A stretch of 64,000 nt of DNA. It comes from Lacimicrobium sp. SS2-24 (lineage in GTDB: Bacteria; Pseudomonadota; Gammaproteobacteria; Enterobacterales; Alteromonadaceae). Numbering within the stretch: the stretch's first letter is position 1; each line of letters begins with the position of its first letter. The notes under the pieces were generated by a model. It was not told the origin of the DNA. It did not search any database and saw nothing but the letters and a program-made list of their open reading frames with translations. Location of the stretch: assembly GCF_002201535.1 (NCBI RefSeq), contig NZ_NIWW01000003.1, positions 310,001 to 374,000 on the forward strand. The letters run 5' to 3'. Below are positions 1 through 10,406 of the stretch, piece after piece. Made by a program: the position numbers and the translations under genes.

Positions 1-1368
1 AACATCTTTAAAGCCTATGACTTTAAAATTGCACTGTGGAATCGCTGGGACAAGTTGGTGCTTGAGCCTAAAACCGAGGCCCCGGAAGATATCCGTCGCC
101 TGCTTGATCAGTTAAAACGCATCCCAGGTATCGAACAGTGCCTGCAAGTCAAGCAAAGCACCTACACGGACTTACATGACATTTATGAACAGGTCAAAGC
201 GGTATGGGGCGACAAGCTCGTGGGCAAGCGCTTTGCCGTTAAGGTGCGGCGCAGAGGCAAGCATGAATTCAGCTCCATCGATGTCGCCCGCTACGTGGGG
301 GGTGGTCTCAATCAACACTGTCAGACCGCCGGGGTCGATTTGAAGCACCCTGAAGTGCTGATTGAACTGGAAGTGGACAAGGATCAGTTGCTACTGATCA
401 ACGACAGATTCAAATGTCTCGGTGGTATGCCATTGCCCACCCAGGAGGACGTTGTTTCACTGATTTCCGGTGGCTTTGATTCTGGCGTATCCAGCTACCA
501 GATGATCCGTCGTGGTGCACGCACACATTATTGTTTCTTTAACCTTGGCGGAACGGAGCACGAAATTGCTGTGAAGCAGGTTGCCTGCTATTTGTGGCAA
601 CGCTACGGTGCCTCCCATAAAGTGAAGTTTGTCAGTGTCAATTTTGAACCTGTGGTGGCACAGATTCTTGAAAAAGTAGACAACGGTCTGATGGGTGTGG
701 TGCTCAAGCGTCTGATGTTGCAGGCGGCCACGATTGTGGCCGATAACCTGGCGGTATCTACGCTGGTCACTGGTGAAGCCATGGGGCAGGTATCCAGTCA
801 GACCCTGTCCAATCTTGCGGTGATCGACAGAGCCACCGACAAGCTGGTATTACGTCCGTTAATCTGCATGGACAAATCAGAGATTATCAGTCTCGCCAGA
901 GAAATCGGCACCGAAGATCTGAGTAAGAGTATTCCGGAATATTGTGGTGTTATTTCCAACAAGCCCACGGTTAAAGCCGATTTAGCCCTGGTAGAAGCAC
1001 AACAGGCTCTGATAGAACCCGGTCTGATTGAAGCAGTGGTCAGAGCCTCAAATGTATTGGATATGCGACGGATTGCCAAAGACGCACAAGAGGAAGTCCG
1101 CGAAGTAGAGACTTGTGAGTCTTTACCGGTAGAGGCGGTGATTATCGATATCCGCAGCCCGGAGGAGGAAGAACGGGCACCCCTTGAGGCCTCGGGCAAA
1201 GAGGTGATACATCTACCTTTTTATCGTCTCTCCACCCGCTTTGGCGATCTTGATCAGCAGCGCCAGTATTATCTGTACTGTGATCGTGGAGTGATGAGCA
1301 GAATGCAGGCCTTGTTGCTACATGAGCAGGGCTTTAGCAGTGTGAAAGTGTATCGCCCTAAGCAGTAG
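1..1368 (+). CDS. thiI: tRNA 4-thiouridine synthetase ThiI (5' truncated by window edge)
   Basis: ThiI transfers persulfide sulfur to U8 of tRNA and also takes part in thiamine thiazole synthesis. The frame is open from base 1, so the start lies before the window; compared with E. coli ThiI from memory, about 25-30 N-terminal residues are missing. Visible parts are the THUMP region (RRGKHEFSSIDV), the PP-loop SGGFDSG at about residues 156-162 of the visible frame, the EYCGVIS cysteine and a C-terminal rhodanese domain with the catalytic-type cysteine in YCDRGVMSR. Having the rhodanese domain makes it the long proteobacterial form. It converges with mutT. A 7-bp inverted repeat (GACAAAG/CTTTGTC, about 1392-1431) lies between the two genes without a clear T tract. 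Confidence 0.96.
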   Translation, partial: NIFKAYDFKIALWNRWDKLVLEPKTEAPEDIRRLLDQLKRIPGIEQCLQVKQSTYTDLHDIYEQVKAVWGDKLVGKRFAVKVRRRGKHEFSSIDVARYVGGGLNQHCQTAGVDLKHPEVLIELEVDKDQLLLINDRFKCLGGMPLPTQEDVVSLISGGFDSGVSSYQMIRRGARTHYCFFNLGGTEHEIAVKQVACYLWQRYGASHKVKFVSVNFEPVVAQILEKVDNGLMGVVLKRLMLQAATIVADNLAVSTLVTGEAMGQVSSQTLSNLAVIDRATDKLVLRPLICMDKSEIISLAREIGTEDLSKSIPEYCGVISNKPTVKADLALVEAQQALIEPGLIEAVVRASNVLDMRRIAKDAQEEVREVETCESLPVEAVIIDIRSPEEEERAPLEASGKEVIHLPFYRLSTRFGDLDQQRQYYLYCDRGVMSRMQALLLHEQGFSSVKVYRPKQ

Positions 1369-1428
1369 CCACAATTGCAACGGGGAGGACAGACAAAGCC
1401 GCGATCTGACAATAGGTGGCAGCCTTTG

Positions 1429-1839
1429 TCATGGCGAGTCATTAAGCTCATCACGCTGCAGTTTTTCAATAATTGCGACGTTGGCCTGAGGAAACTCGTA
1501 ATCGGTCAGTACGCTTAATGGCACCCACCGGCCTGTTTGTCCTTCCCGCCCATGAGGCTCTCCTTGGTAATCCCGCACCAGAAACACCTCCAGTTCGACA
1601 ACCTTGTCACCGTAGTCATGGCGTATGGTCATAAAGGGCTCTGCATCGGTCACGCGTATCCCGGTTTCTTCCTGGAGCTCTCTCCTCAGGGCTTGTTGTG
1701 CTGGCTCCCCGGGTTCACACTTGCCTCCGGGAAACTCCCATTTACCACCCTGATGCTGGTCCGCCTTGCGCAGCGTAATGAACGTAGACTGCGCCTTCAG
1801 GATCACTCCCACTGCAACGCTTATGTGTTTGACTGTCAT
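1429..1839 (-). CDS. mutT: 8-oxo-dGTP diphosphatase MutT (Nudix)
   Basis: This is a Nudix hydrolase that cleans oxidised dGTP from the nucleotide pool. The Nudix box spans about residues 38-61 of the 136-residue protein: GGK, then E in PGEP, then RELQEETGI, which fits GX5EX7REUXEEXGU. I chose the ATG at 1839 (MTVKHISVAVG), which aligns with the E. coli MutT start, over a TTG four codons upstream. It lies directly downstream of secA on the same strand, as in E. coli. A terminator hairpin separates the two genes, so mutT expression would need readthrough or its own promoter. Confidence 0.93.
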   Translation of the reverse strand: MTVKHISVAVGVILKAQSTFITLRKADQHQGGKWEFPGGKCEPGEPAQQALRRELQEETGIRVTDAEPFMTIRHDYGDKVVELEVFLVRDYQGEPHGREGQTGRWVPLSVLTDYEFPQANVAIIEKLQRDELNDSP

Positions 1840-1855
1840 GCAAATACCCAAAAAG

Positions 1856-1878
1856 CAAAGGCCGGAAAACCGGCCTTT
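1856..1878 (-). terminator. rho-independent terminator after secA
   Basis: On the minus strand a 9-bp perfect stem (AAAGGCCGG/CCGGCCTTT) with a TTTT loop is followed by GCTTTTTGG. It sits 30 bp after the secA stop and just before the mutT start, so it probably limits transcription of mutT from the secA promoter. Confidence 0.8.
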
Positions 1879-1907
1879 AAATAACGTGTTGTCCGATAAA
1901 CCCTATA

Positions 1908-4604
1908 TCAGGAGAGCTTACCGTGACATTGCTTATACTTCTTACCGGACCCACAGGGGCACGGCTCATTACGACCGACTTTCTGCCCTTCACGGAACTG
2001 AGTCTGGGGTGTACCGGCAGCGCCTTGACCATCACCCGGGTGACGCTCCGTTTGATTTTCGTGACTCTTGCGTCGCTGCTCTTCCACCGCTTCCACATCA
2101 GATTCGGCTCTGACCTGAACTTTACTCAATACGCTAATCACTTCAATCTTAAGGTTTTCCAGCATCTCCGTGAATAATTCGAAGGACTCGCGCTTGTACT
2201 CTTGCTTGGGGTTCTTTTGTGCATAACCGCGCAGATGAATGCCCTGACGCAGATGGTCCATTGCTGCCAGATGCTCTTTCCAGTGACTGTCCAGACTCTG
2301 TAGCATGATGGCCTTTTCAAACTGGCGCAATACCGGTGCGCCGACCATCTCCTCTTTGGCCTTGTAGGCTTTGGCGATGGCATCCTGGATGCGCTCACGC
2401 AACACTTCCTCGTAGAGCTTTTCATCTTCATCCAGCCATTGCTGAATCGGCAGATCCACCTGGAAATCGGACTTTAAACGGTCTTCCAAATCCGGTACAT
2501 CCCACAACTCAGACAAAGACTGCGGTGGAATATACTGACTGATCACCGTATCCACCACGTCATCGCGGATGGCTTCTATGGTCTGACTGATATCAGACTC
2601 GTTCAGCAGCTCATTACGTTGTTCATAGATGACCTTACGCTGGTCATTGGCAACATCGTCAAACTCCAGCAATTGCTTACGAATATCGAAGTTACGGGCT
2701 TCCACTTTACGTTGTGCATTTTCGATGGCTTTAGTGACCCAGGGGTGTTCAATGGCTTCACCGCGCTCCATGCCCAGTCTTTTCATCATATTGGCCATAC
2801 GATCCGAGGCAAAGATCCTCATCAGAGAATCTTCCAGCGACAAATAGAAGCGCGACGAGCCGGGGTCTCCCTGACGGCCAGAGCGACCACGCAACTGGTT
2901 GTCAATACGACGGGATTCATGACGCTCAGTACCGATAATATGCAATCCACCTGCAGCAATAACTTTGTCATGCTCTTCCTGCCACTCGTTTTGGATACGC
3001 TCGACAGTGGAAGGCTTGGGGTCCTTGATCTTCTCCAGCTCTGCCTGCCAGTTACCCCCCAAAACAATATCGGTACCGCGGCCTGCCATATTGGTGGCAA
3101 TGGTAACCGCGCCGGGGCGACCGGCCTGTGCAATAATATCCGCTTCCTGCTCGTGGAATTTCGCGTTCAGTACCTTATGGGGAATTTTGCCCTTTTTCAG
3201 CACCCTTGACAGCAACTCAGAATTCTCAATGGAGATGGTGCCCACCAACACAGGACGGCCCTTTTCCACACAGTCCTTAATGTCTTCGATGATGGCTTCG
3301 TACTTCTCTTCGGCGGTCAGATAAATCAAATCGGCACGGTCATCACGGATCATCGGCTTGTTAGTAGGAATAACCACCGTTTCCAGCCCATAAATAGACT
3401 GAAATTCAAAAGCTTCTGTGTCCGCGGTGCCGGTCATACCAGCCAGCTTGTCGTACAGACGGAAATAGTTCTGGAAAGTGATGGACGCCAAGGTCTGATT
3501 TTCGTGCTGAATATTCACCCCTTCTTTGGCCTCCACGGCCTGATGTAATCCTTCAGACCAGCGACGTCCTTCCATGGTACGGCCGGTATGTTCGTCAACA
3601 ATGATAATTTCACCATCTTTGACGATGTAGTCGACGTCTCTCTGGAACAGTTTATGGGCGCGAAGGGCCGCATTCACGTGATGCATCAGGGAGATATTGG
3701 CAGCGGCATACAAAGACTCGCCCTCGGGAAGCAAGCCATTCTTATGCATGATCTCTTCAACCCGCACTTGTCCCCGCTCGGTAAGATGAATCTGTTTGGC
3801 TTTCTCGTCGATAGTAAAGTCACCATCGCCTTCCTTGCCTTCTTCATCTTCCTTTTCCTGCAGCTGTAACTCAGGAATAATGGCATTGACCCGTTGATAC
3901 AGCTCTGAACTGTCATCGGCCTGACCGGATATAATCAGAGGCGTTCTCGCCTCATCGATGAGGATTGAATCCACCTCATCCACAACCGCGTAATGCAAGG
4001 GACGCTGCACCCTGTCATTGGGGCTGAAAGCCATGTTGTCACGCAGGTAATCGAAGCCGAACTCATTGTTTGTGCCGTAAGTAATGTCTGCTGCATAAGC
4101 CGCTTTTTTCTGCTCATGGGACATGCCAGGCACATTACAACCCACCGTCAGCCCGAGGAATTCAAACAAGGGTCTGTTCCAGTCAGCATCACGACGCGCC
4201 AGGTAGTCATTCACGGTAATAACATGCACACCCTTGCCGGTAACACCATTGAGGTAAGCAGACAGGGTGGCTGTCAGGGTTTTACCTTCACCCGTACGCA
4301 TCTCAGCAATCTTGCCTTCGTGAAGCACCATACCGCCAATTAACTGCACATCGAAATGGCGCATTTTAAAGACCCGTTTACTGGCCTCACGCACCACCGC
4401 AAATGCTTCAGGAAGGATGTCTTCACTGCTTTGCCCCTGACTCAGACGCTCTTTAAATTCGGTCGTTTTCTGTTTTAGCTGTTCATCACTGAAGGCTTCA
4501 TAATCGGCCTCCATTTGATTGATCACGTCGACCACTTTCCGTAGTTTCTTGATTGTTCTTTCGTTACGGCTACCAAATATCTTTGTAAAAATGCTCGAAA
4601 TCAT
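1908..4604 (-). CDS. secA: preprotein translocase ATPase SecA
   Basis: SecA is the motor ATPase that drives Sec-dependent export through SecYEG. The 898-residue length is normal for the family. Visible motifs are the Walker A motif MRTGEGKT at about 102-109, the DEAD-type DEVD at 211-214, the helicase motif [10 protein letters not shown], and [13 protein letters not shown] in nucleotide-binding fold 2. The C-terminal zinc-binding tail [13 protein letters not shown], which contacts SecB and lipid, is intact. The gene lies between an M23 peptidase gene and mutT. I see no SecM-like arrest peptide in the 225-bp upstream gap. Confidence 0.99.
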   Translation of the reverse strand: MISSIFTKIFGSRNERTIKKLRKVVDVINQMEADYEAFSDEQLKQKTTEFKERLSQGQSSEDILPEAFAVVREASKRVFKMRHFDVQLIGGMVLHEGKIAEMRTGEGKTLTATLSAYLNGVTGKGVHVITVNDYLARRDADWNRPLFEFLGLTVGCNVPGMSHEQKKAAYAADITYGTNNEFGFDYLRDNMAFSPNDRVQRPLHYAVVDEVDSILIDEARTPLIISGQADDSSELYQRVNAIIPELQLQEKEDEEGKEGDGDFTIDEKAKQIHLTERGQVRVEEIMHKNGLLPEGESLYAAANISLMHHVNAALRAHKLFQRDVDYIVKDGEIIIVDEHTGRTMEGRRWSEGLHQAVEAKEGVNIQHENQTLASITFQNYFRLYDKLAGMTGTADTEAFEFQSIYGLETVVIPTNKPMIRDDRADLIYLTAEEKYEAIIEDIKDCVEKGRPVLVGTISIENSELLSRVLKKGKIPHKVLNAKFHEQEADIIAQAGRPGAVTIATNMAGRGTDIVLGGNWQAELEKIKDPKPSTVERIQNEWQEEHDKVIAAGGLHIIGTERHESRRIDNQLRGRSGRQGDPGSSRFYLSLEDSLMRIFASDRMANMMKRLGMERGEAIEHPWVTKAIENAQRKVEARNFDIRKQLLEFDDVANDQRKVIYEQRNELLNESDISQTIEAIRDDVVDTVISQYIPPQSLSELWDVPDLEDRLKSDFQVDLPIQQWLDEDEKLYEEVLRERIQDAIAKAYKAKEEMVGAPVLRQFEKAIMLQSLDSHWKEHLAAMDHLRQGIHLRGYAQKNPKQEYKRESFELFTEMLENLKIEVISVLSKVQVRAESDVEAVEEQRRKSHENQTERHPGDGQGAAGTPQTQFREGQKVGRNEPCPCGSGKKYKQCHGKLS

Positions 4605-4771
4605 GGATGTACGACTTCCAATTATCTAAATTCAATTCTCAATTCTGTGTCAGGGGAATCGCAACGACACAAAATCCCTCATTTGTTCTACCCGCGCTAG
4701 CCCTTCTCAGGCCACTGGAGCCGCTCATTCCAGCTTCAGCTGGCCCGCTTAACGTGTTTGTCTCACGGATG

Positions 4772-4802
4772 AAACAAAAACAATCGGCCCGAAGCCGATT
4801 GT
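4772..4802 (-). terminator. terminator after the M23 peptidase gene
   Basis: Read on the minus strand, a 9-bp stem ACAATCGGC/GCCGATTGT is followed by TTTTTGTTTC. It begins about 27 bp after the stop of the M23 peptidase gene at 4830, so secA is probably transcribed from its own promoter in the 4605-4770 gap. Confidence 0.75.
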
Positions 4803-4829
4803 ACAAATATTAAAACAGGAGTCAGGGAT

Positions 4830-5738
4830 TTAGCCCTTTCGGTAAACGAACGGCAATGGATCGATCTGCTTTCCTCTGTTCAATACTTCATAGTGAACAT
4901 GGGGTCCTGTAGAACGGCCTGTTGACCCCATCACTGCTATTACCTGTCCTTTGGTCACAACATCACCGACCTGAACCTGCAGATCCTTATTGTGACCATA
5001 GCGGGTTACCAGACCATTACCATGCTCAATTTCCACAAGATTGCCGTAGCCATATCGTTCCCCAGCCCAGGTGACCAACCCGGCGCCGGTGGCAACCACA
5101 TCGTCACCCTCACTGCCGGCAAAATCCACACCTTTGTGCATTGCCGGCATACCCGAGAACGGATCTTTTCTCACACCGTAATAAGAAGACAGCCAACCGG
5201 AATTGATTGGACGCCCGGTAATAGCGCTTTCCTGCTCTATATGGTGATGACGCAGCACAGATTCAAGCACTTGCAGTTGCTTTGTTTTATTATCCAGTTG
5301 AGCCAACATCGCATCCATACGGCCAATCAGATTATCAGCCGAATCCAGATCCAGATCCGCCACTTCATGGGTGGGGCCACCACTGGCGGGCAATTCGGAG
5401 AAATTAAACTCCTTTGGATTGAGTGCAGACTCAGCAACTAACTTTTCCCCTAACGCATTCAGTCTCAGCAACTGCCCCTGCATTTCTCCCATTTTCACCA
5501 ACATGCCGGTTAACTGCTGTTGGGTTGTTTGCTTCAGTTGCTCCACTTCGTGGCGCTGCTGAATTAATCCACTTTGCGTATAGGCAACGCGCTCAGCACT
5601 GTCTGACAACGGGTCTGTGCCGCGCGCAGCAATAAAGGTCAGGGCAAGGGTCAGCACGACCGCGGCAAGCAACTGCCGACGGTTCAGACTGAAGCGAAAG
5701 CTGGTCTTTTTCGTTTTTACTAACAGCGTTAAACTCAT
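4830..5738 (-). CDS. M23-family (LytM) cell-wall peptidase or activator
   Basis: This is a predicted inner-membrane-anchored protein of 302 residues with one N-terminal transmembrane segment (QLLAAVVLTLALTFIAA), a coiled-coil middle rich in Gln and Leu, and a C-terminal M23 domain. The M23 zinc ligands appear intact: HKGVD supplies the first His and Asp, and HVHYEV the last His. It is therefore likely to be an active DD-endopeptidase rather than a degenerate activator like EnvC or NlpD. The ATG at 5738 is preferred to an upstream GTG because AAGGG lies 5 bp before it. It lies between lpxC and secA, the place occupied by secM in E. coli. Confidence 0.88.
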   Translation of the reverse strand: MSLTLLVKTKKTSFRFSLNRRQLLAAVVLTLALTFIAARGTDPLSDSAERVAYTQSGLIQQRHEVEQLKQTTQQQLTGMLVKMGEMQGQLLRLNALGEKLVAESALNPKEFNFSELPASGGPTHEVADLDLDSADNLIGRMDAMLAQLDNKTKQLQVLESVLRHHHIEQESAITGRPINSGWLSSYYGVRKDPFSGMPAMHKGVDFAGSEGDDVVATGAGLVTWAGERYGYGNLVEIEHGNGLVTRYGHNKDLQVQVGDVVTKGQVIAVMGSTGRSTGPHVHYEVLNRGKQIDPLPFVYRKG

Positions 5739-5924
5739 TGTTACCCTTGTAGGTTCCACTTTAAAGTGGCGTCATTAACCACAGACCGCGAGGTGACGGG
5801 GCCGGCTCATTCTATTGATTCTAAACTGAGTTGAGGTTAAAAAAAAGTTCATATCCTGTTTCAGGTTATAACCCGATACCTATGCGTATATAACCGCCAG
5901 TGGTACGCATAGAGCATGCCAGAA

Positions 5925-5950
5925 ACAACAATGCCGCTGAACGCGGCATT
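5925..5950 (-). terminator. terminator after lpxC
   Basis: On the minus strand an 8-bp stem AATGCCGC/GCGGCATT is followed by GTTGTTTC, 20 bp after the lpxC stop. It marks the end of the division and envelope gene block. The T tract is interrupted. Confidence 0.65.
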
Positions 5951-5969
5951 GGTACTCTTTATTTTGCGA

Positions 5970-6884
5970 TTATCCAGCCATAGCCGGTAAACCAAACCGG
6001 ATCGGCAATTTTTCTTCAGACTCATAGCTGACGTATTCCCAGCAATCCTGGTGCGCCAACAACTGATTCAGAAGTTTATTGTTCAGTCCATGTCCGGACT
6101 TGTATGCACACAGCTCGCCGATTATCGCGTGGCCGCCAAGATAGAGATCGCCAATGGCATCCAGGATTTTGTGCTTGAGAAATTCATCCTCATAACGCAA
6201 ACCTTCCTGGTTAAGTACCCGGTAATCGTCCAGCGCCACCGCATTTTCCATGCTACCACCCAGAGCCAGATCATGAGCATGCATATACTCAAGGTCTTTC
6301 ATAAAGCCAAAGGTTCGCGCTCGGCTGACCTCATCAATATAAGAGGAGGTATCAAAGTCCATAACCATATGCTGGCGAGTCTGACTGATAACAGGGTGTT
6401 CAAAATCGATTCTGAAGTCCACACGAAAACCATTATGGGGTCTCAACTCTGCCCATTTGTCGCCATCTTCAACGCGCACAGGTTTGGTCACGCGAATAAA
6501 CTTTTTCGCCGCATTTTGTTCTTCAATTCCTGCAGACTGCAGCAAAAAGATAAAGGGACTGGCACTGCCATCCATAATCGGCAATTCATTGGCATCAACT
6601 TCAACAATAATATTGTCCACGCCCATACCGGCCAGCGCCGATGCCAAATGTTCAACCGTAGAAATGTTGGCGCCCTGTTCATTGCTAAGACAAGTGCATA
6701 ACATCGTATCTCCAACCGCATCGGCACGGGCAGGGATATCCACAAAAGGCTCAAGATCAACGCGTCGGAACACGATTCCTGTGTTCGCTGGCGCGGGTCG
6801 GAGAGTCATGGTGACCTTGTCACCTTTATGCAGACCTATTCCTGTGACCTGTACAGATTGTTTCAGAGTACGTTGTTTGATCAT
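5970..6884 (-). CDS. lpxC: UDP-3-O-acyl-N-acetylglucosamine deacetylase LpxC
   Basis: LpxC catalyses the committed zinc-dependent step of lipid A synthesis. The protein is 304 residues, matching E. coli (305). Zinc-ligand regions are visible: [10 protein letters not shown] near residue 78 and [14 protein letters not shown] near 236-249, plus the catalytic-type late histidine in [13 protein letters not shown] chose the ATG giving [11 protein letters not shown], the family start, rather than a TTG five codons upstream. The gene follows ftsZ after a 243-bp gap in which I see no gene or clear terminator. Confidence 0.98.
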   Translation of the reverse strand: MIKQRTLKQSVQVTGIGLHKGDKVTMTLRPAPANTGIVFRRVDLEPFVDIPARADAVGDTMLCTCLSNEQGANISTVEHLASALAGMGVDNIIVEVDANELPIMDGSASPFIFLLQSAGIEEQNAAKKFIRVTKPVRVEDGDKWAELRPHNGFRVDFRIDFEHPVISQTRQHMVMDFDTSSYIDEVSRARTFGFMKDLEYMHAHDLALGGSMENAVALDDYRVLNQEGLRYEDEFLKHKILDAIGDLYLGGHAIIGELCAYKSGHGLNNKLLNQLLAHQDCWEYVSYESEEKLPIRFGLPAMAG

Positions 6885-7127
6885 CTCGCTATAGCTCAAT
6901 AATTAACCAGCTTGCAAAAGGGCGCGTATTTTAGTGGTTTGACCACAATTTGTCAAAATTACTACCATCGCTAAGTTACCGATATATCAGGACTTCTTCA
7001 CCAATATGAAATATTTATGACAACAATTCACAAAATTGGTGCATTGCCCCCTGGCGATTTCCTTGCCCTTCCTGAATCAGGAAAGTGAAAACCGACAGCC
7101 CCCGGCTACCCCCGATGACCTGACAAA

Positions 7128-8297
7128 TCAGTCAGCCTGCTTACGCAAAAATGCCGGAATATCCAGATATTCCAGATCACTGTTATGCTCGGACTTGTCT
7201 TCTGCAGAAGATGCTGAAGAAGATCTGTCCTGCGCCGTCGTTTTCTCTGTGCCACTTGCTGACTGCAACTGAAAATCGTTCGCCTGTTGGGTCGCGCGGC
7301 TTCCCGAGCGATTACTGACCAACGAGATTTCCGGCTTACGCTCGGCACCAATTCCCGTGGCAACAACGGTCACCCGCAGTTCATCTGACATATCCATGTC
7401 AATAACAGTTCCCACCACCACAGTGGCATTCTCAGAGGCGAAAGCCTTAACCGCATTACCAACGGTTTCGAACTCATCGATGGCAAAGTCAGGGCCGGCA
7501 GTGATATTCACCAGGATGCCTCGTGCACCTGAAAGATCAATGTCTTCAAGCAGCGGACAAGCAATGGCTGATTCTGCGGCCTCTTCGGCACGGTCTTCAC
7601 CTCTGGCTGCCCCACTTCCCATCATCGCCATGCCCATTTCAGACATGACAGTGCGCACATCTGCAAAATCCACGTTGATCAAGCCCGGGCGGGTTATCAG
7701 TTCAGCAATGCCCTGTACGGCACCGCGCAGCACATCGTTAGCAGCGCTGAATGCCTGAAGCAATGGCGTACCACGTCCCATAACCTTGAGCAGTTTCTCG
7801 TTAGGAATGGTGATCAGAGAGTCTACGTACTTGGACAGCTCATCAATACCCTGCTCAGCAAACTCGATGCGTTTGCGACCTTCAAAAGGAAAAGGTTTGG
7901 TGACCACTGCGACCGTCAGAATACCCATTTCCTTGGCAATACGGGCCACTTCTGGCGCGGCGCCGGTACCTGTACCACCGCCCATACCTGCGGTAATGAA
8001 CACCATATCGGCGCCCTGCAGGCATTCCTGGATGGTTTCACTGTCTTCCTCAGCAGCCTGACGGCCAATTGCTGGGTTCGCCCCAGCTCCTAAGCCTTTG
8101 GTTACCCCTGAGCCTATTTGTAAGGTGACATTGGCCTTTGAGCTTCGCAGCACCTGAGCGTCGGTGTTCACTGCGATAAACTCGACGCCTTCGATATTAT
8201 GCGCCAGCATATGCTCGACGGCATTGCCGCCACCACCACCGACACCAATGACCTTGATGACGGCTTCTTCGTTATGATTGTCCATTAATTCAAACAT
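7128..8297 (-). CDS. ftsZ: cell division GTPase FtsZ
   Basis: FtsZ is a tubulin homologue that forms the cytokinetic Z ring. The protein is 389 residues. The GTP-binding signature [10 protein letters not shown] lies at about 106-115, and the glycine-rich [12 protein letters not shown] motif is near the N-terminus. A variable acidic and polar linker of about 60 residues precedes the conserved C-terminal peptide DIPAFLRKQ, which binds FtsA, ZipA and other partners. The ATG is preceded by GGAGAG. It is the last gene of the dcw cluster, 81 bp after ftsA. Confidence 0.99.
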   Translation of the reverse strand: MFELMDNHNEEAVIKVIGVGGGGGNAVEHMLAHNIEGVEFIAVNTDAQVLRSSKANVTLQIGSGVTKGLGAGANPAIGRQAAEEDSETIQECLQGADMVFITAGMGGGTGTGAAPEVARIAKEMGILTVAVVTKPFPFEGRKRIEFAEQGIDELSKYVDSLITIPNEKLLKVMGRGTPLLQAFSAANDVLRGAVQGIAELITRPGLINVDFADVRTVMSEMGMAMMGSGAARGEDRAEEAAESAIACPLLEDIDLSGARGILVNITAGPDFAIDEFETVGNAVKAFASENATVVVGTVIDMDMSDELRVTVVATGIGAERKPEISLVSNRSGSRATQQANDFQLQSASGTEKTTAQDRSSSASSAEDKSEHNSDLEYLDIPAFLRKQAD

Positions 8298-8378
8298 ACT
8301 TTCTCTCCGGTTTTTATTCTTAACAACATCTGACCCGATCCGGGGCCAAATCCCGCTAAACTGATTATTTAAAAGGTG

Positions 8379-9608
8379 CTAAAACTCACCCTTAAACCAA
8401 CTCTGTATTCTGTGCCACATACCCTGCGACGCTTTCTGCTTTGCCAGTTGTCTGGTTCTCCAATGCTCTTTACCGTATTGCAATAAGCCAATGACGGTGG
8501 CGAATGTGGCATCTTCCACATACTCAGACAAGCCCTTGATATTCAGGGGCTGTCCGACCCGCACCGGCATCTGGAAAATTTCTTCTGCAAACTCTACCGC
8601 GCCCTCCATTTTGGCAGTGCCGCCGGTGAGCACGATGCCTGCCGCTATTTGCTCTTCAAGGCCGCTGGTGCGAATTTGCTCATGCACCAATTCAAACAAT
8701 TCCTGATAGCGAGGCTCAATCACCTCCGCCAGGGTGTGTCTGGACATGGCGCGGGGCGGTCGCCCCCCCACACTGGGCACTTCAATGCTTTCTTCCATAC
8801 TGACCATGTCCTTCAGAGCACAGGCATAGTTGATTTTGATCTCTTCAGCATGACTCAATGGAGTGCGAAAAATTTTGGCAATATCACTGGTAATCTGATT
8901 GCCCGCCACGGGGATGACTGCCGTGTGACGAATTGCCCCATCGGTATAAATCACAATATCAATGGTGCCACCACCAATATCAACGACACAGACACCGAGT
9001 TCTTTTTCATCATCGGTCAACACCGCATAGCTTGACGCCAATGCAGAGAATATCAGTTGGTCGTCATTGAGCTCACAGCGCTCAACACATTTCACCAAAT
9101 TCTTAGCCATGTCATCTGCACAGGTAATGATATGGGCTTCAGCCTCCATTCTGACACCAGACATACCCACAGGGTTTTTAATGCCCTCCTGCACGTCAAT
9201 GGTGAATTCCTGTGGCAGGACATGCAACAAGCGACGCTCTGCAGCAATGGGCACAGAACGGGCGGCATGGATCACGTTGTCGACATCTTCCTGTGTCACT
9301 TCCTTATTATTAATGGGAACCATGCCATTCTCATTCTGACATTGCACATGACGCCCGGAAATGGACATAAAAACGGAAGAGACGCGACAGTCCGCCATCA
9401 GCTCCATTTCATTAATGGCGCTTTGCACCGACTGTACCACCAGGTTCAGATCATTGACGCCGCCCTTATCCATTCCTCTGGCGGCATGCGTGCCGACACC
9501 AACCACACTGATGCCTCCGTCATCGAGAATTTCCCCAACCACGGCCTTGACCTGACTGGTTCCGATATCCAGCCCTACGATTAAATTGCGATCCGTTACC
9601 TTAGACAC
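8379..9608 (-). CDS. ftsA: cell division actin homologue FtsA
   Basis: FtsA tethers FtsZ filaments to the inner membrane and recruits later divisome proteins. The 409-residue protein shows the actin-like phosphate loops LIVGLDIGTSQVKA and VVDIGGGTIDI, the adenosine motif VLTGGTAKMEG, and a C-terminal amphipathic membrane-targeting helix (MWHRIQSWFKG). The start appears to be GTG (GTG TCT AAG), with GGAG 9 bp upstream. An ATG five bases earlier is out of frame and closes after three codons. It sits between ftsQ and ftsZ. Confidence 0.98.
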   Translation of the reverse strand: MSKVTDRNLIVGLDIGTSQVKAVVGEILDDGGISVVGVGTHAARGMDKGGVNDLNLVVQSVQSAINEMELMADCRVSSVFMSISGRHVQCQNENGMVPINNKEVTQEDVDNVIHAARSVPIAAERRLLHVLPQEFTIDVQEGIKNPVGMSGVRMEAEAHIITCADDMAKNLVKCVERCELNDDQLIFSALASSYAVLTDDEKELGVCVVDIGGGTIDIVIYTDGAIRHTAVIPVAGNQITSDIAKIFRTPLSHAEEIKINYACALKDMVSMEESIEVPSVGGRPPRAMSRHTLAEVIEPRYQELFELVHEQIRTSGLEEQIAAGIVLTGGTAKMEGAVEFAEEIFQMPVRVGQPLNIKGLSEYVEDATFATVIGLLQYGKEHWRTRQLAKQKASQGMWHRIQSWFKGEF

Positions 9609-9665
9609 CCATCGGCTCCACTATTACTACTTCTGTTATTGGTTGGGTTAAACACCACATTCTTT

Positions 9666-10406
9666 TCAGCTCTGTTGTTTATCTGTTTGTTTCCAGCCTA
9701 CAGCCAGTCCCGTGTCGTAACGCAAGTCCACATACTCTGGCTGGCGCTCACCCTGCATCAACAGCGGGTATATATCGACAAATCGCTGTAAGCGGTCGAT
9801 AAATTCGCTGCGCCCCAAATTCAGTTCAAGTTCATTGTTAAGTCTGACATGCCAGGCAAATCGTTCTGTCAGTACGAGTTCTGAAATGGAGAAACCACTT
9901 TGTTGCAACAAAGCCAACATCGCCCGATACCCATCCAGCGCAGCCTGCTCACTTCCCTGCGGCCCAAACAGGTCGGGTAACACCAATCCCTGAGGGACTC
10001 TGGCGACAAAGCTCTCCGCCTTGTCATTTAACAACATGTCCTGGTTCCATCGGGCTACCGCCACTTGCTCCACCAGATGGACCTGCAAATTATTGGGCCA
10101 GTCTTTACGCACCGAGGCCCGATAGACCCAAGGCAATGCCTCAATGTCTGCCTTCGCCTGCCTGACATCAAGCTGAAAAAAACTGCCGGGCTGATTCTGA
10201 CGAACCGCCCTGTCAACATCCTGTGCCGAGATGAACTGAAAATCACCACTCAAACGGATCGCTTTGACCGGCAGCCGCTGTTCATCTTCCAGCCAGTCAT
10301 TGAGCTGATAAACGCCATATCCGAGCATCAGCAGCACCGCAGCCAGAAAACCCAACCCCAGCCATAAACCCAGTCGTGGTTTTTCTCTGACCATTAACTG
10401 CGTCAT
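9666..10406 (-). CDS. ftsQ: divisome protein FtsQ
   Basis: FtsQ is a bitopic inner-membrane protein of the FtsQLB complex that links cytoplasmic and periplasmic division proteins. The 246-residue protein has a short cytoplasmic N-terminus, one transmembrane segment at about 13-34 and a POTRA-type periplasmic domain (VKAIRLSGDFQFISAQDV) followed by the FtsQ beta domain. It overlaps the ddlB stop by 4 bp (ATGA), implying translational coupling. Confidence 0.96.
   Translation of the reverse strand: MTQLMVREKPRLGLWLGLGFLAAVLLMLGYGVYQLNDWLEDEQRLPVKAIRLSGDFQFISAQDVDRAVRQNQPGSFFQLDVRQAKADIEALPWVYRASVRKDWPNNLQVHLVEQVAVARWNQDMLLNDKAESFVARVPQGLVLPDLFGPQGSEQAALDGYRAMLALLQQSGFSISELVLTERFAWHVRLNNELELNLGRSEFIDRLQRFVDIYPLLMQGERQPEYVDLRYDTGLAVGWKQTDKQQS

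Noticed and set aside
4607-4813. 68-codon plus-strand frame between secA and the M23 gene
   Set aside because: It is antisense to the secA upstream region and the M23 terminator, lacks recognisable features and has no plausible ribosome binding site.
7036-7272. 78-codon plus-strand frame starting in the ftsZ-lpxC gap
   Set aside because: Most of it is antisense to the C-terminal coding region of ftsZ and it resembles no known protein.
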